A stretch of 64,000 nucleotides of DNA from CAZJYI01 sp964550025 (GTDB lineage Bacteria; Verrucomicrobiota; Kiritimatiellia; UBA8416; CAYOBW01), in contig CAZJYI010000053.1 in the NCBI GenBank assembly GCA_964550025.1, positions 1 to 64,000 of the forward strand, given 5' to 3'. The translations under genes were made by a program, and so were the position numbers. Position 1 is the stretch's first letter. Each line of letters begins with the position of its first letter. This document shows positions 54,523 to 62,450 of the stretch, piece after piece. The notes under the pieces were generated by a model. That model saw only the letters and a program-made list of their open reading frames with translations, searched no databases and was not told the DNA's origin.

Positions 54523-55707
54523 GTGAACATCCTGCTGATATCGATGGGCCGTCTTCCCTGGTACCGCGAAGGGGCGCCGCTCCACTTCTTCTATACTCCC
54601 CGCCTGGGGCTTCCCTACATTGCGACGGTCACGCCGTCTGAACACGATGTGGAGATACTTGACGGCGTTCAGCTTGAAGACATTGACTTCGACCAAGACA
54701 TCGACCTGGTTGGGTTCTCAATCCTCACGCCGTTCGCAAATGCCACGTATGAAGCGGCCGACCGGTTCAGATCGCGGGGTGTTCGCGTTGTCATGGGCGG
54801 GCAACACACCACATTGATGCCGCAGGAAGCCGCCCGACACGCGGACGCTGTTGTGGTGGGTGAAGGGGAGGAGATCTGGCCGAAGCTGCTTGACGATATC
54901 GAGCGCAACGACCTGAGAAGAACATATCGCCAGGACACACCCGTCGATTTCGCAAGACTGCCGGCGCCGGACTATTCCTGCATCCGCAACACGGACTACA
55001 TGGTCAAGAACGGCTTCCAGCTCGTGCGAGGCTGTCCACATGGGGCTCAGTGCGCGTTCTGCATCGCCCCCCGGATATTCGGCAGCGAACACAGGTGCAT
55101 CCCCGTACGCCAGGCACTGGAACACATACGGGAATGCGCCGGGGCCGACGGCGTGAGCGGGATCAACGTTTCCGCGTGCTGCGCGCTGAACAACAAGCCG
55201 TACATGAGGACTTTCGCCGAGGCGATCAAACCGCTGGGTGTGAACTGGTGCGGTGGCGCGCTGCTGCACCTGATCAACGATGACGACTACCTGGAACTGC
55301 TCGCAGACAGCGGCTGCACCTGCATCTACACGGAAACGGAGGTGACGTCCGAACGGAAGGACCCGGCCAAACACGCCTTGTACTGCAACGTCGCCAGGAA
55401 ACTGCGCAGTCAAGGCATCGACATCTCGTACAACTTCACGGTCGGGCTCGACACCGATACGGAAAAAGTGTTCTCCGAAGTAGACGCCTTCATCGAGCAG
55501 GCGCAACTCTCCCGCGAGCTCTGCGCCGTCCAGCTATATGTGCCCTGGCCGAATACCCCCGCTTACAACGGCATGGAGGAGGAGGGGCGCATCCTCCACA
55601 AAGACTGGTCCCACTACGACAACACCCACGTCGTCTTCACCCCGAAACGCATGAGCGTCGAAGCACTGACCGGCGCCATCGCGGAGTGGCATCGGGGGCG
55701 ATCGTGA
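54523..55707 (+). CDS. B12-binding radical SAM protein with CX5CX2C cluster
   Basis: The 394-residue protein has an N-terminal B12-binding-type fold (VNILLISMGRLPWYREGAPLHFFYTPRLGLPYIATVTPSEHDVEILD.. DLVGFSILTPFANATYEAADRF.. VRVVMGGQHTTLMPQEAARHADAVVVGEGEEIWP) and then a radical SAM barrel whose cluster motif reads CPHGAQCAFC. That is CX5CX2C, not the standard CX3CX2C. ALLHLINDDDYLELLADSGCTCIYTETEV and NFTVGLDTDTEKVF match the SAM barrel's later strands. I start at the GTG at 54523, which gives the normal N-terminus; the open frame upstream is GC-rich repeat. Substrate unknown. Confidence 0.82.
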   Translation: MNILLISMGRLPWYREGAPLHFFYTPRLGLPYIATVTPSEHDVEILDGVQLEDIDFDQDIDLVGFSILTPFANATYEAADRFRSRGVRVVMGGQHTTLMPQEAARHADAVVVGEGEEIWPKLLDDIERNDLRRTYRQDTPVDFARLPAPDYSCIRNTDYMVKNGFQLVRGCPHGAQCAFCIAPRIFGSEHRCIPVRQALEHIRECAGADGVSGINVSACCALNNKPYMRTFAEAIKPLGVNWCGGALLHLINDDDYLELLADSGCTCIYTETEVTSERKDPAKHALYCNVARKLRSQGIDISYNFTVGLDTDTEKVFSEVDAFIEQAQLSRELCAVQLYVPWPNTPAYNGMEEEGRILHKDWSHYDNTHVVFTPKRMSVEALTGAIAEWHRGRS

Positions 55708-55752
55708 CGGTTTCTGCTTCCCGCCTTCCTGTTCCGGCTCTATTCTGCCGAC

Positions 55753-56196
55753 ATGAAATACTCTGAAGCCAAACAGGGACGCGTGTTCGTAATTCGCCTT
55801 GAAGACGGCGACATCGTGCACGAAATGATCGAGTCGTTCGCGGCCGCCCACGGCATCAGGGCGGCCACGCTCATCGCCGTGGGTGGGGCCGATGACGGCA
55901 GCCGGCTCATTGTGGGGCCGGAACAAGACCGCGCCCATCCGGTCGTACCGATGGAGCGTTCGCTTCAACACGCGCATGAAGTGGCCGGCGTCGGCACACT
56001 GTTCCCCGATCCGGACGGGAAACCGGCTCTTCACATGCACATGGCCTGCGGCCGCGAAGAAGAGACCATCACCGGCTGCATCCGGCGCGGCGTCCGCACG
56101 TGGCACGTCCTCGAGATTGTCCTCACGGAGCTGCTCGACTGCACGGCCACCCGCGCCCCGGACGCGCAAACCGGGTTCAACCTGCTTCAACCCTAG
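55753..56196 (+). CDS. DUF296 (PPC-domain, DNA-binding type) protein
   Basis: The 147-residue product is a DUF296/PCC family protein: RVFVIRLEDGDIVHEMIESFAAAHGIRAATLIAVGGADDG, VAGVGTLFPDPDGKPALHMHMACGREEETITGCIRRGVRTWHVLEIVLTEL. It conserves the metal-like LHMHMACGRE segment of the bacterial members. These act as trimers; the role is not well defined. It lies 45 bases after the radical SAM gene in the same direction and likely shares its transcript. Confidence 0.82.
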   Translation: MKYSEAKQGRVFVIRLEDGDIVHEMIESFAAAHGIRAATLIAVGGADDGSRLIVGPEQDRAHPVVPMERSLQHAHEVAGVGTLFPDPDGKPALHMHMACGREEETITGCIRRGVRTWHVLEIVLTELLDCTATRAPDAQTGFNLLQP

Positions 56197-56330
56197 TGGT
56201 CTCGTTACGGGTTCTTGATCTGGATCAATTCCTTCCCCGTGACTGTTCCAAGATACGGTCCCATATCAAGTGTGACTTCGGCGGTATAGGTCCCATCCGG
56301 CACGCGGACGGGGAGATCGCATACGCCGCT

Positions 56331-57047
56331 TCATCCAAACTCCATCTTCTCCCGTTTCTTGACCGTGCCGTCCTCACTCAGGGTGAGCACGGGAGACAGT
56401 CTTCCCTTTCGGCCGGTCACCGAACGGAGTGTACACCCGTTGTCGTCTTTCAGCCCTGCGGAAACCAGCGTCTCACTCCCCCGAATTCGGGAGCTTATCT
56501 CCCACTTGCAGTCGCCTCCAAGCCGAAGCGGCTTGCCTTCCAGGGCTTCGGCGGCGCTTGAGAAGAGCCGCATCTTCCCGTTGATGAAGAAGTAGTGCCA
56601 CTCCTTGGTATCGAGGTACCAGAAGAAGTAGTAGTCGTTCTCCTGCGTGCTCTCGCCACGATCGCGGCCGAGCGAGTAGATATTGAGTTTGTACTTCGCT
56701 CTTCCCTCTTTCCGGAACGGTCCTTCGAATTCGAACCGCGGCTCCAGCACACCCTTCCGACTACCATACTGGCGCCGGGGAAACGGCTTCGCGGCTTCAT
56801 CCAACAGGTCGCCGTTCATGTTCTCGTCCACGTAGGCTACATCATAGCCCTTGCCCGTACCCTTCGACTCGTCGACGACCCCCAGCATCGAGATCTTACC
56901 TTCTCTTCCGAAACCCACCCGGAAGTAGAGCGGACGCTCGGAGCCGAACGAGCCGTCCTTCGGCCCCGGCGGCTTGGCATCCTCCGCGCAACTCGACAAG
57001 ACCAGCGACGCGAGCAGTACAGTCGAAGCAATCATCGTTCTTCTCAT
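56331..57047 (-). CDS. lipoprotein whose reading frame continues past an in-frame TGA
   Basis: The 238-residue product has a lipobox (TVLLASLVLSSC|AE) and a beta-rich body: YFRVGFGREGKISMLGVVDESKGTGKGYDVAYVDENMNGDLLDE, YYFFWYLDTKEWHYFFINGKMRLFSSAAEALEGKPLRLGGDCKW. The start at 57047 follows GGGGGAAG. After the stop TGA (56331-56333) the same frame continues for 42 codons to a TAA at 56205-56207, and the first part reads plausibly: SGVCDLPVRVPDGTYTAEV, then LDMGPYLGTVTGKELIQIKNP. So the gene may be a nonsense mutant or recoded, and the true protein may be about 280 residues. Confidence 0.65.
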   Translation of the reverse strand: MRRTMIASTVLLASLVLSSCAEDAKPPGPKDGSFGSERPLYFRVGFGREGKISMLGVVDESKGTGKGYDVAYVDENMNGDLLDEAAKPFPRRQYGSRKGVLEPRFEFEGPFRKEGRAKYKLNIYSLGRDRGESTQENDYYFFWYLDTKEWHYFFINGKMRLFSSAAEALEGKPLRLGGDCKWEISSRIRGSETLVSAGLKDDNGCTLRSVTGRKGRLSPVLTLSEDGTVKKREKMEFG

Positions 57048-57514
57048 TGTCTTCCCCCCGATACCTTGTCGCCCATTGACCGGCCGCCTGCAATCAGCAT
57101 CGGACACCGGAGAACGGAAAGCAATACCGAAACAGGCTGAAGGCTTGTCACGGGCGCATCTGCGATTCGTTGCGCCTTTGAGTGGGGGACGCTCTTACGA
57201 GCGCACTACAAACGGCTGCGCCAGCGTTCGTAGTTCCGCCGTGAGGCGGTCCCCGGCGGGAAAACCTGCTTGCGCAGCGAATCGCAGATGCGCCCGCACT
57301 TCACTCCCATGGCTTCTCCCTTTGGCAATCCTGGCACTCGGTCGGGGTGTAACCCGACCGTCCAAGAGAGGAAAGACGCCCGTTTCGTGTCATGGAGGGA
57401 CGGCTTCCCTCCTACGCAGGGCTTCGGCGGACACGCCACGCCGTCCGTCCCCATGGGGAAGCCAAAGAGGAAGACCGTGTTCTCCCGACCACCAGCCGTC
57501 TCATCCGGTAATGG
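57048..57514. repeat. long palindrome and nested hairpins between two genes
   Basis: CGGGCGCATCTGCGATTCG at 57151-57169 is exactly inverted at 57278-57296, framing a 146-base structured block. Beyond it lie a perfect 7-bp stem GGTCGGG/CCCGACC (57340-57359) and GAGGG/CCCTC at about 57393-57410. No gene was found in the 467 bases. Confidence 0.65.
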
Positions 57515-60500
57515 TCATTGGTAGCAGACCAGCTTCCCATCCGTGCTGCTGACGAACAGGCTGCCCCCGGCGGCGGCCATGCCGTCAAACGCAGGCAGGA
57601 AGTCGATCTCCCGTTCGGCCAGTGTCCTGCCTTCGCCACTCGACACCACCTGCAGGAGCGCCCCTTTCCTTCCCCGGATTGCCGCGTCCTGCTCCGCCAG
57701 TTGCCGGCGCGTCTCCTCACCCCGCGGATCGACGTAAGCCTTGCGTTCGTCCACCAGTGCCCGGGGACCGGCAACGTAGAGTTTGTCGTCCGAGAGAAGC
57801 ATGGCCTGAACGTGCAGGGGAACGGAACGCGACCAACGGTAGCGGCTGTTCGCGCCGGCTTTTCGTTTCGTAGTGTTCTTCGCTTCCGAGTTGCCCGTAC
57901 CCGGCTTTGCGGCGGCAAACAGGTGATATTCCAGAGGCGTGCTCCATGCATAGTACTTCGGCCGGCGCCCATAGCCATACACCGTTCTCTCGTCGAAGCA
58001 GAGAACGCGTCCGGCCGGGACCTTTTTCCCCGCGTTTGGCCAGCCACCGGCGCCCTCGTCATAGCCGGTCCCGTAGACCCAGTAGCTACGATGCATCCAC
58101 GTGTCGTCCAGGAACCCGGTCGGACTGAAGAGGTGTACATCGTCCGCGGAACGGCCCGGGGTGGAAGGCGCCGGGCTCAGTCCCAGTCGTTTCCCCGCGA
58201 GGTCGAACTTCTGCGAACGCATGTACAGGTGCTTCCCGTCACACGAGAGAATGTCCGGCAATCCCACGGGCATGTTGAGCCCCTTCGCGCGATACTGAAA
58301 TTGGCGCTCGGGATGCTCCGGGTCCCTATCGTCCATGATGTGTTCCGAGATGATGTCCCCACTCCGCAGATCCAGACGGACCATACGTAACCCGCCGTCG
58401 AGGAACGCCGAGCGACCCGCGACAAAAGTCACGCCGTCCTCACGCAGCAGAACGCTGCCGGATACCGGCCAGACACTCTCGGGCTGGTCAAAGGCAACGA
58501 GGGACCGATCCGCCGGTCCCGCACGAAAGCGCCACACCAGCTCGCCGTCAGCCAGGGCCAGGCAATACACGTGCCCGTCAGCCGAACCGAAGACGCACAG
58601 CCCGTGCGCCGGCGATAGCGTCGGAGGGGAATCCACTCGCCCATTCGCTGTGTATCGCCACTGCTCAGCCCCCGTGCCGGCCGCCAGGCAGACAACAGCG
58701 TGCATATCCGGAATAGCCACGCAGACGCGGTTGCCGCTCACCGTTGCCTGGCTTGCCCGGCGGGTGAGATCGGCGCGCCAAAGCTCTTTCAGCCCAGCCG
58801 GCAGTTCACCGGAGACTCGGCCGCTTCTCTTGTTGTCATGTCGGAATGCCGGCCAGGTCGCTGCCAGCGCCGTGTCGAGTGATGGCAGCGATTTGCCGTA
58901 GGCAGTGCCTTTCTCCAGGCGCACCGATTCGGGCTGCGCTGCGATCGGCCTGGCGCCGGCCAGCGCATTGAACCCGTAGATCTTCGCTTCCAGGTAGCAC
59001 GCACAGTTGTGCGGCGGCGTGTAGACCAGTCCGTTGCACGGCAGAATCCCATACAGGCAGCCGCCCCGCACCCAGTGGTTTGGGTGCCACTTCTTCGCCT
59101 TGTGATCTACGAACTCGATGCCGTTTCGGGACGGCAGCAGGTACCGGTCGGTGGCCTTGGCGCGGTAGCAGCGCTGGTGGAACCAGTGGATTCCGGCACG
59201 GCACTGTATGGTGCGCTTGGCCTCGCCGGTCCTGGGGTCGAGGCCGGTCATCTTACCGGAACTGCTCGAGAACGCGGTATCCGCCGTCCACACCAAGCCG
59301 TCCACGACGAGGACATCTTCGGGCGAGTAGTGACCGGAGGCCAGGCACTTCCCGACCCAGAGTTGCTTCCCCGTCTTCTGATCAAGCCCGCAGAGCTTCC
59401 CGTCGCCACCGGAAAAGAGCACGACGTCCTCATGCAACACAAGGGTTGGCGCGAACGACGACGGCAGGGCCTTGCCCAGCCTACCGATTCTCTTGACGGT
59501 CTTGTCGTACCAGTTACGGGGGCTCCCCTGCAGGGCGGCGTCGGGCCGTGTCTTCCAGACTTGCTCGCCGTCGGCACGGTCGAGGCAGACAATGGCATCT
59601 CCGTCGTGGAAAACCACGTGCCCGGCGTTCATGGCCATGGACAGGGGCGCGACGGGGTACTCCCGTTCCCACACCGCCTTGCCTGTCTGCGTCCGGACGG
59701 CCACAACGCGCTTCGGCGTCCAATCCCAGGGCGAGTTCTTCGCAGCCAGATCCCGCTCTTCACTGACTGGAGGCGTGCCCGGCGGGGCTGAGCGGGGCAC
59801 ATACTCGCGCCTCCCTGGCAACGAATCGACCGTCACCATCAGCAAACCATTGTCGACAAGCAACTCGCTTGCTCCTTCGGTCCCCGGGTAGGTCAACAAG
59901 GTCTTCCCCGTCGCCGCATCCAGTTGGGACACCGGGGCACGGAGCCCCAGCGTCACATATACCCTGTCGCCCGCCGCCACCAGGCGACGCGGCAACCAGG
60001 CCGGCCCCGATTTCAACGGCCACAATTGTGGATACCAGTCCGGGATCGATCGTCTCCAGAGCGGGACACCGTTGAAGGCGTCGCGCGCTACCAGCTTCCA
60101 GTCCGACGGCAGGATTGGGGACACCCGCAATCCCTCGTCCATAATGTAGAAAAGGCGTCCCCGGGCGGAAACCGCGGCACTCAGGCTGGCCATGCGATCG
60201 TGGTGGCGCGACCACCGCGGCCCTGCGATCCACTGCATATGCCGCGGTTGATCCACCTGCGTGTCGTGCGCCACGGCGTTGTTGTCGGGCCCGTGGAGAA
60301 AGTGCGTCCACTCGTCGATGGCCTCAGGCCAGGGCTTGACGAGTTTCGTCCAACCCTTGAGTCCGGAGGCTTCCGTGACCAGCAATCCGCGGTCAGTGAT
60401 CCGTGCCGACGGAGCCAGCAGAACGCCCTTGGGCGCCAGTACCCTTTCGACCTCCCTGCTGATCACTGAAGACTGATCACAGATCACTACCAGGTTAACG

Positions 60501-60805
60501 AGGCCATCGACGTACGGCAGGTGTTCCCCGTCAAAAGTCCGTGCGGAAACCGGGCCGTAAATACCTTCGCGCTGGAGCCCTGCGCGGACCGCCTTCACCT
60601 TCGCCGCATCCGAGTCCAGCGCCTGCACCACGAAGCTATCGTTGATGCGTAACCCGGGTATGAACCCGGGATCGTCGCAGCCAAGCACGACGATCAGTCC
60701 CCCTTTCACTCCCGACTCCTCGACGATCGCTGCCGGCCGGCCAATCGACGTAGCTACGGCCAACGCAACGGCGGCAAGGACCGACAACGTGGTCATACCT
60801 TTCAT
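57515..60805 (-). CDS. large PQQ-propeller protein with methyltransferase-like N-terminal domain
   Basis: The 1096-residue product has a signal segment (MTTLSVLAAVALAVATSIGRP), a region that reads like a degenerate Rossmann methyltransferase fold (GGLIVVLGCDDPGFIPGLRIND.. VVQALDSDAAKVKAVRAGLQREGIYGPVSARTFDGEHLPYVDGLVNLVVI.. REVERVLAPKGVLL), then a run of PQQ blades (LFYIMDEGL, LVARDAFNGVPLWRRSIPDW, RVYVTLGLRAPVSQLDAATGKTLLTY, AIVCLDRADGEQVWKTRPD, KLCGLDQKTGKQLWVGK, DGHVYCLALADGELVWRF). Such proteins are common in planctomycetes and are named 'BamB-like' or 'outer membrane biogenesis'. The segment VVICDQSSVISREVERV contains heptad array K. The start at 60805 follows GGAG by 10 bases. Confidence 0.82.
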   Translation of the reverse strand: MKGMTTLSVLAAVALAVATSIGRPAAIVEESGVKGGLIVVLGCDDPGFIPGLRINDSFVVQALDSDAAKVKAVRAGLQREGIYGPVSARTFDGEHLPYVDGLVNLVVICDQSSVISREVERVLAPKGVLLAPSARITDRGLLVTEASGLKGWTKLVKPWPEAIDEWTHFLHGPDNNAVAHDTQVDQPRHMQWIAGPRWSRHHDRMASLSAAVSARGRLFYIMDEGLRVSPILPSDWKLVARDAFNGVPLWRRSIPDWYPQLWPLKSGPAWLPRRLVAAGDRVYVTLGLRAPVSQLDAATGKTLLTYPGTEGASELLVDNGLLMVTVDSLPGRREYVPRSAPPGTPPVSEERDLAAKNSPWDWTPKRVVAVRTQTGKAVWEREYPVAPLSMAMNAGHVVFHDGDAIVCLDRADGEQVWKTRPDAALQGSPRNWYDKTVKRIGRLGKALPSSFAPTLVLHEDVVLFSGGDGKLCGLDQKTGKQLWVGKCLASGHYSPEDVLVVDGLVWTADTAFSSSSGKMTGLDPRTGEAKRTIQCRAGIHWFHQRCYRAKATDRYLLPSRNGIEFVDHKAKKWHPNHWVRGGCLYGILPCNGLVYTPPHNCACYLEAKIYGFNALAGARPIAAQPESVRLEKGTAYGKSLPSLDTALAATWPAFRHDNKRSGRVSGELPAGLKELWRADLTRRASQATVSGNRVCVAIPDMHAVVCLAAGTGAEQWRYTANGRVDSPPTLSPAHGLCVFGSADGHVYCLALADGELVWRFRAGPADRSLVAFDQPESVWPVSGSVLLREDGVTFVAGRSAFLDGGLRMVRLDLRSGDIISEHIMDDRDPEHPERQFQYRAKGLNMPVGLPDILSCDGKHLYMRSQKFDLAGKRLGLSPAPSTPGRSADDVHLFSPTGFLDDTWMHRSYWVYGTGYDEGAGGWPNAGKKVPAGRVLCFDERTVYGYGRRPKYYAWSTPLEYHLFAAAKPGTGNSEAKNTTKRKAGANSRYRWSRSVPLHVQAMLLSDDKLYVAGPRALVDERKAYVDPRGEETRRQLAEQDAAIRGRKGALLQVVSSGEGRTLAEREIDFLPAFDGMAAAGGSLFVSSTDGKLVCYQ
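60455..60489. repeat. heptad array K inside a coding region
   Basis: Five units CCTGCTG, ATCACTG, AAGACTG, ATCACAG, ATCACTA in one 7-bp register, in the middle of the PQQ gene. Their translation is CDQSSVIS. Same word as arrays A to E. Confidence 0.7.
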
Positions 60806-61003
60806 TTCGGATCGCTCCATATGGTTGATAGTGGCCAAGCCGTTCTGCTGCGCACGGACAGACACACGGGCACTCTCCGGCAGGTCTCTGCCGACGCTTC
60901 CGCGCAGGTGATTGGGAGTCACAATAGGCTTGCCCACAGCACAACGCAAGCGCGGCGCAACCGGAACCACGGATGGGGCGATGTGTGAACCGCTCTCGAG
61001 ACA
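60806..61003. other. 5' region of the PQQ gene
   Basis: The 198-base region between the PQQ start and the operator at 61004 shows no gene. A transcript from the operator region would cross it, giving a long leader. Confidence 0.4.
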
Positions 61004-61027
61004 TTGCACACCTTTAAAGGTATGCAA
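61004..61027. promoter_or_regulatory. palindromic operator site 1
   Basis: A 24-bp near-perfect palindrome: left half TTGCACACC, centre TTTAAA, right half GGTATGCAA. It lies just past the 3' end of the ArsR-like gene and about 200 bases before the PQQ start. A second copy at 61634 is its exact reverse complement. Confidence 0.85.
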
Positions 61028-61044
61028 TGCCGGGGCGAACGGAG

Positions 61045-61611
61045 CTACATCATGGAAATGAGCGCGCGGACCAGCGGATTCGGCCGCGGGGTGAGACGAT
61101 AGGCATCGCCCCTCTTCTCCACTATCGATCGTGCCTCGAGCTTGATGAGATGACGCCGGAGGGCATCGTACGACATGTTGCCCAGCCCCCGAAGCTCGTG
61201 AACCTTCAAGGCTGCGTTCGCACGCAGGATGGCGACCATCCGCGCGCGTCGCGGGTGAGTGAATGCCGTCAGGTCGCGGAAAATGCCATCGACCGGATCG
61301 TTCTCACCGGCGAACCGCGCGCGCAGCGCCTTCGTGAGAGGAAGCGTTCCGCGAATCGACCGGTTTGCCGCCACGCGGTACTCCACCCACCGTCCCACCC
61401 TCCGCACCTCGAGGAGACCCCTGGCGTTGAGCGCTCTCAAGTACTGACTGGCAAGTGAAGGGTTGATCCCGACATCCTCGGCAACGGCCGAAACGCTCTG
61501 CCAGGGCCGACGGAACAGGCTCCCCAAGATACGAAGCCGCCGCCGGTTTGCCAGAACTCGACAAGTACGCCAAAGGGTGGGATTAAGCCGGAAAGACTGC
61601 TCTTTTTCCAT
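61045..61611 (-). CDS. ArsR-type regulator with two winged-helix domains
   Basis: The 188-residue product has two similar winged-helix segments. The first (about 10-75) is WRTCRVLANRRRLRILGSLFRRPWQSVSAVAEDVGINPSLASQYLRALNARGLLEVRRVGRWVEYRVA. The second (about 110-180) is LTAFTHPRRARMVAILRANAALKVHELRGLGNMSYDALRRHLIKLEARSIVEKRGDAYRLT. Both match the ArsR/SmtB pattern with a recognition helix. No metal-binding cysteine pair is present. Two identical palindromes on either side make it a likely dimeric repressor of itself and of the large PQQ gene downstream. The tandem-domain form is unusual for ArsR. Confidence 0.8.
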   Translation of the reverse strand: MEKEQSFRLNPTLWRTCRVLANRRRLRILGSLFRRPWQSVSAVAEDVGINPSLASQYLRALNARGLLEVRRVGRWVEYRVAANRSIRGTLPLTKALRARFAGENDPVDGIFRDLTAFTHPRRARMVAILRANAALKVHELRGLGNMSYDALRRHLIKLEARSIVEKRGDAYRLTPRPNPLVRALISMM

Positions 61612-61633
61612 TTGCTCCCTCGTGGTTCTGGTA

Positions 61634-61657
61634 TTGCATACCTTTAAAGGTGTGCAA
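61634..61657. promoter_or_regulatory. palindromic operator site 2
   Basis: Left half TTGCATACC, centre TTTAAA, right half GGTGTGCAA, the exact reverse complement of site 1. It lies 22 bases before the ArsR-like start, so it probably overlaps that gene's promoter. The identity extends over 29 bases, beyond the palindrome itself. Confidence 0.88.
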
Positions 61658-61724
61658 TGTCGCTGTCAACAAGCAAGAACGGGAAACCTCCTCTCGTTTC
61701 TCGACGGCTCGGCGTCCGGGAGTA

Positions 61725-62075
61725 TCATTCAGCGTCCGGCAGAAGTGCACGCCAGTTGACGAAGAACGTCCTTATTGTCTCCTCTGCGAACTGGGCGGAA
61801 ACGCCCTCGAACTGATTGACAACGTCGTCCCTATCGACGATGGCGGCATAGGCATCGTCTTCAATCCGGGCCCTGAAAACATGTACCTGGACACCCTTGT
61901 CGTTGGTGAACGATATCCCCCACGAACAGAACTCCTGCCCCTGGGCCTTCAGCGTCTGCAAGAGCGCGTCGGCAGCCGGTTTGTCGAGGGCTTCCCACGC
62001 AGCAACGGCTTCTTCGACGTCCGAGGCCACAATGTCGGTGCAACTGAAATCGGCTTGCTGGATACACCCGTTCAT
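61725..62075 (-). CDS. conserved-looking hypothetical protein, small
   Basis: The 116-residue acidic protein has no recognised motif; about a third of it is E, D, A or V. Strong GGGAGG with a six-base spacing before the ATG at 62075 argues that it is translated. It has three cysteines (positions 4, 12 and 50). It sits upstream of the ArsR-like gene in the same direction, but operator site 2 lies between them. Confidence 0.6.
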   Translation of the reverse strand: MNGCIQQADFSCTDIVASDVEEAVAAWEALDKPAADALLQTLKAQGQEFCSWGISFTNDKGVQVHVFRARIEDDAYAAIVDRDDVVNQFEGVSAQFAEETIRTFFVNWRALLPDAE

Positions 62076-62450
62076 TGCTGTCCTCCCTTCTTACACTGCG
62101 ATGCAATCCGTTTGTGCCACGGGAAACCTGTAGCCAGTTCTGTTGTCCCCCCCGCCATCCCCAGGGGAAACGGATGCCGAACGGTGTCTTCGCCGCCACA
62201 ACACGTCTTCGCGCCGGTTTCAGCCCACTTCCGGCAGAAGGGGGCTACATGAGAGTGCTTCAAAAGCACATTCCCGGCAAGTACTACTCGCCGTCCTCCG
62301 CACCGTAGCATCACGGAACACGAGGAGAGTCGCTCCCGGGCGGTTGCGATAGAGGGCGGTATCCATTACACTGACGACCGGTATGAGAACCACCCCCCCC
62401 GCGGCGCCGGCTCTTGATGCCGGGTGCGCGGGAACGAACCGGGAGCAAGC
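62076..62450. other. intergenic region before the sulfatase
   Basis: The 375 bases hold no recognisable gene. A CCCCCCCC run at about 62393-62400 precedes the start. The sulfatase promoter must lie here, but no consensus pair is clear. Confidence 0.35.

Noticed and set aside
56205..56333. Selenocysteine insertion at the in-frame TGA
   Set aside because: No convincing bacterial SECIS hairpin follows within the usual distance, so nonsense mutation or sequencing error remains simpler.
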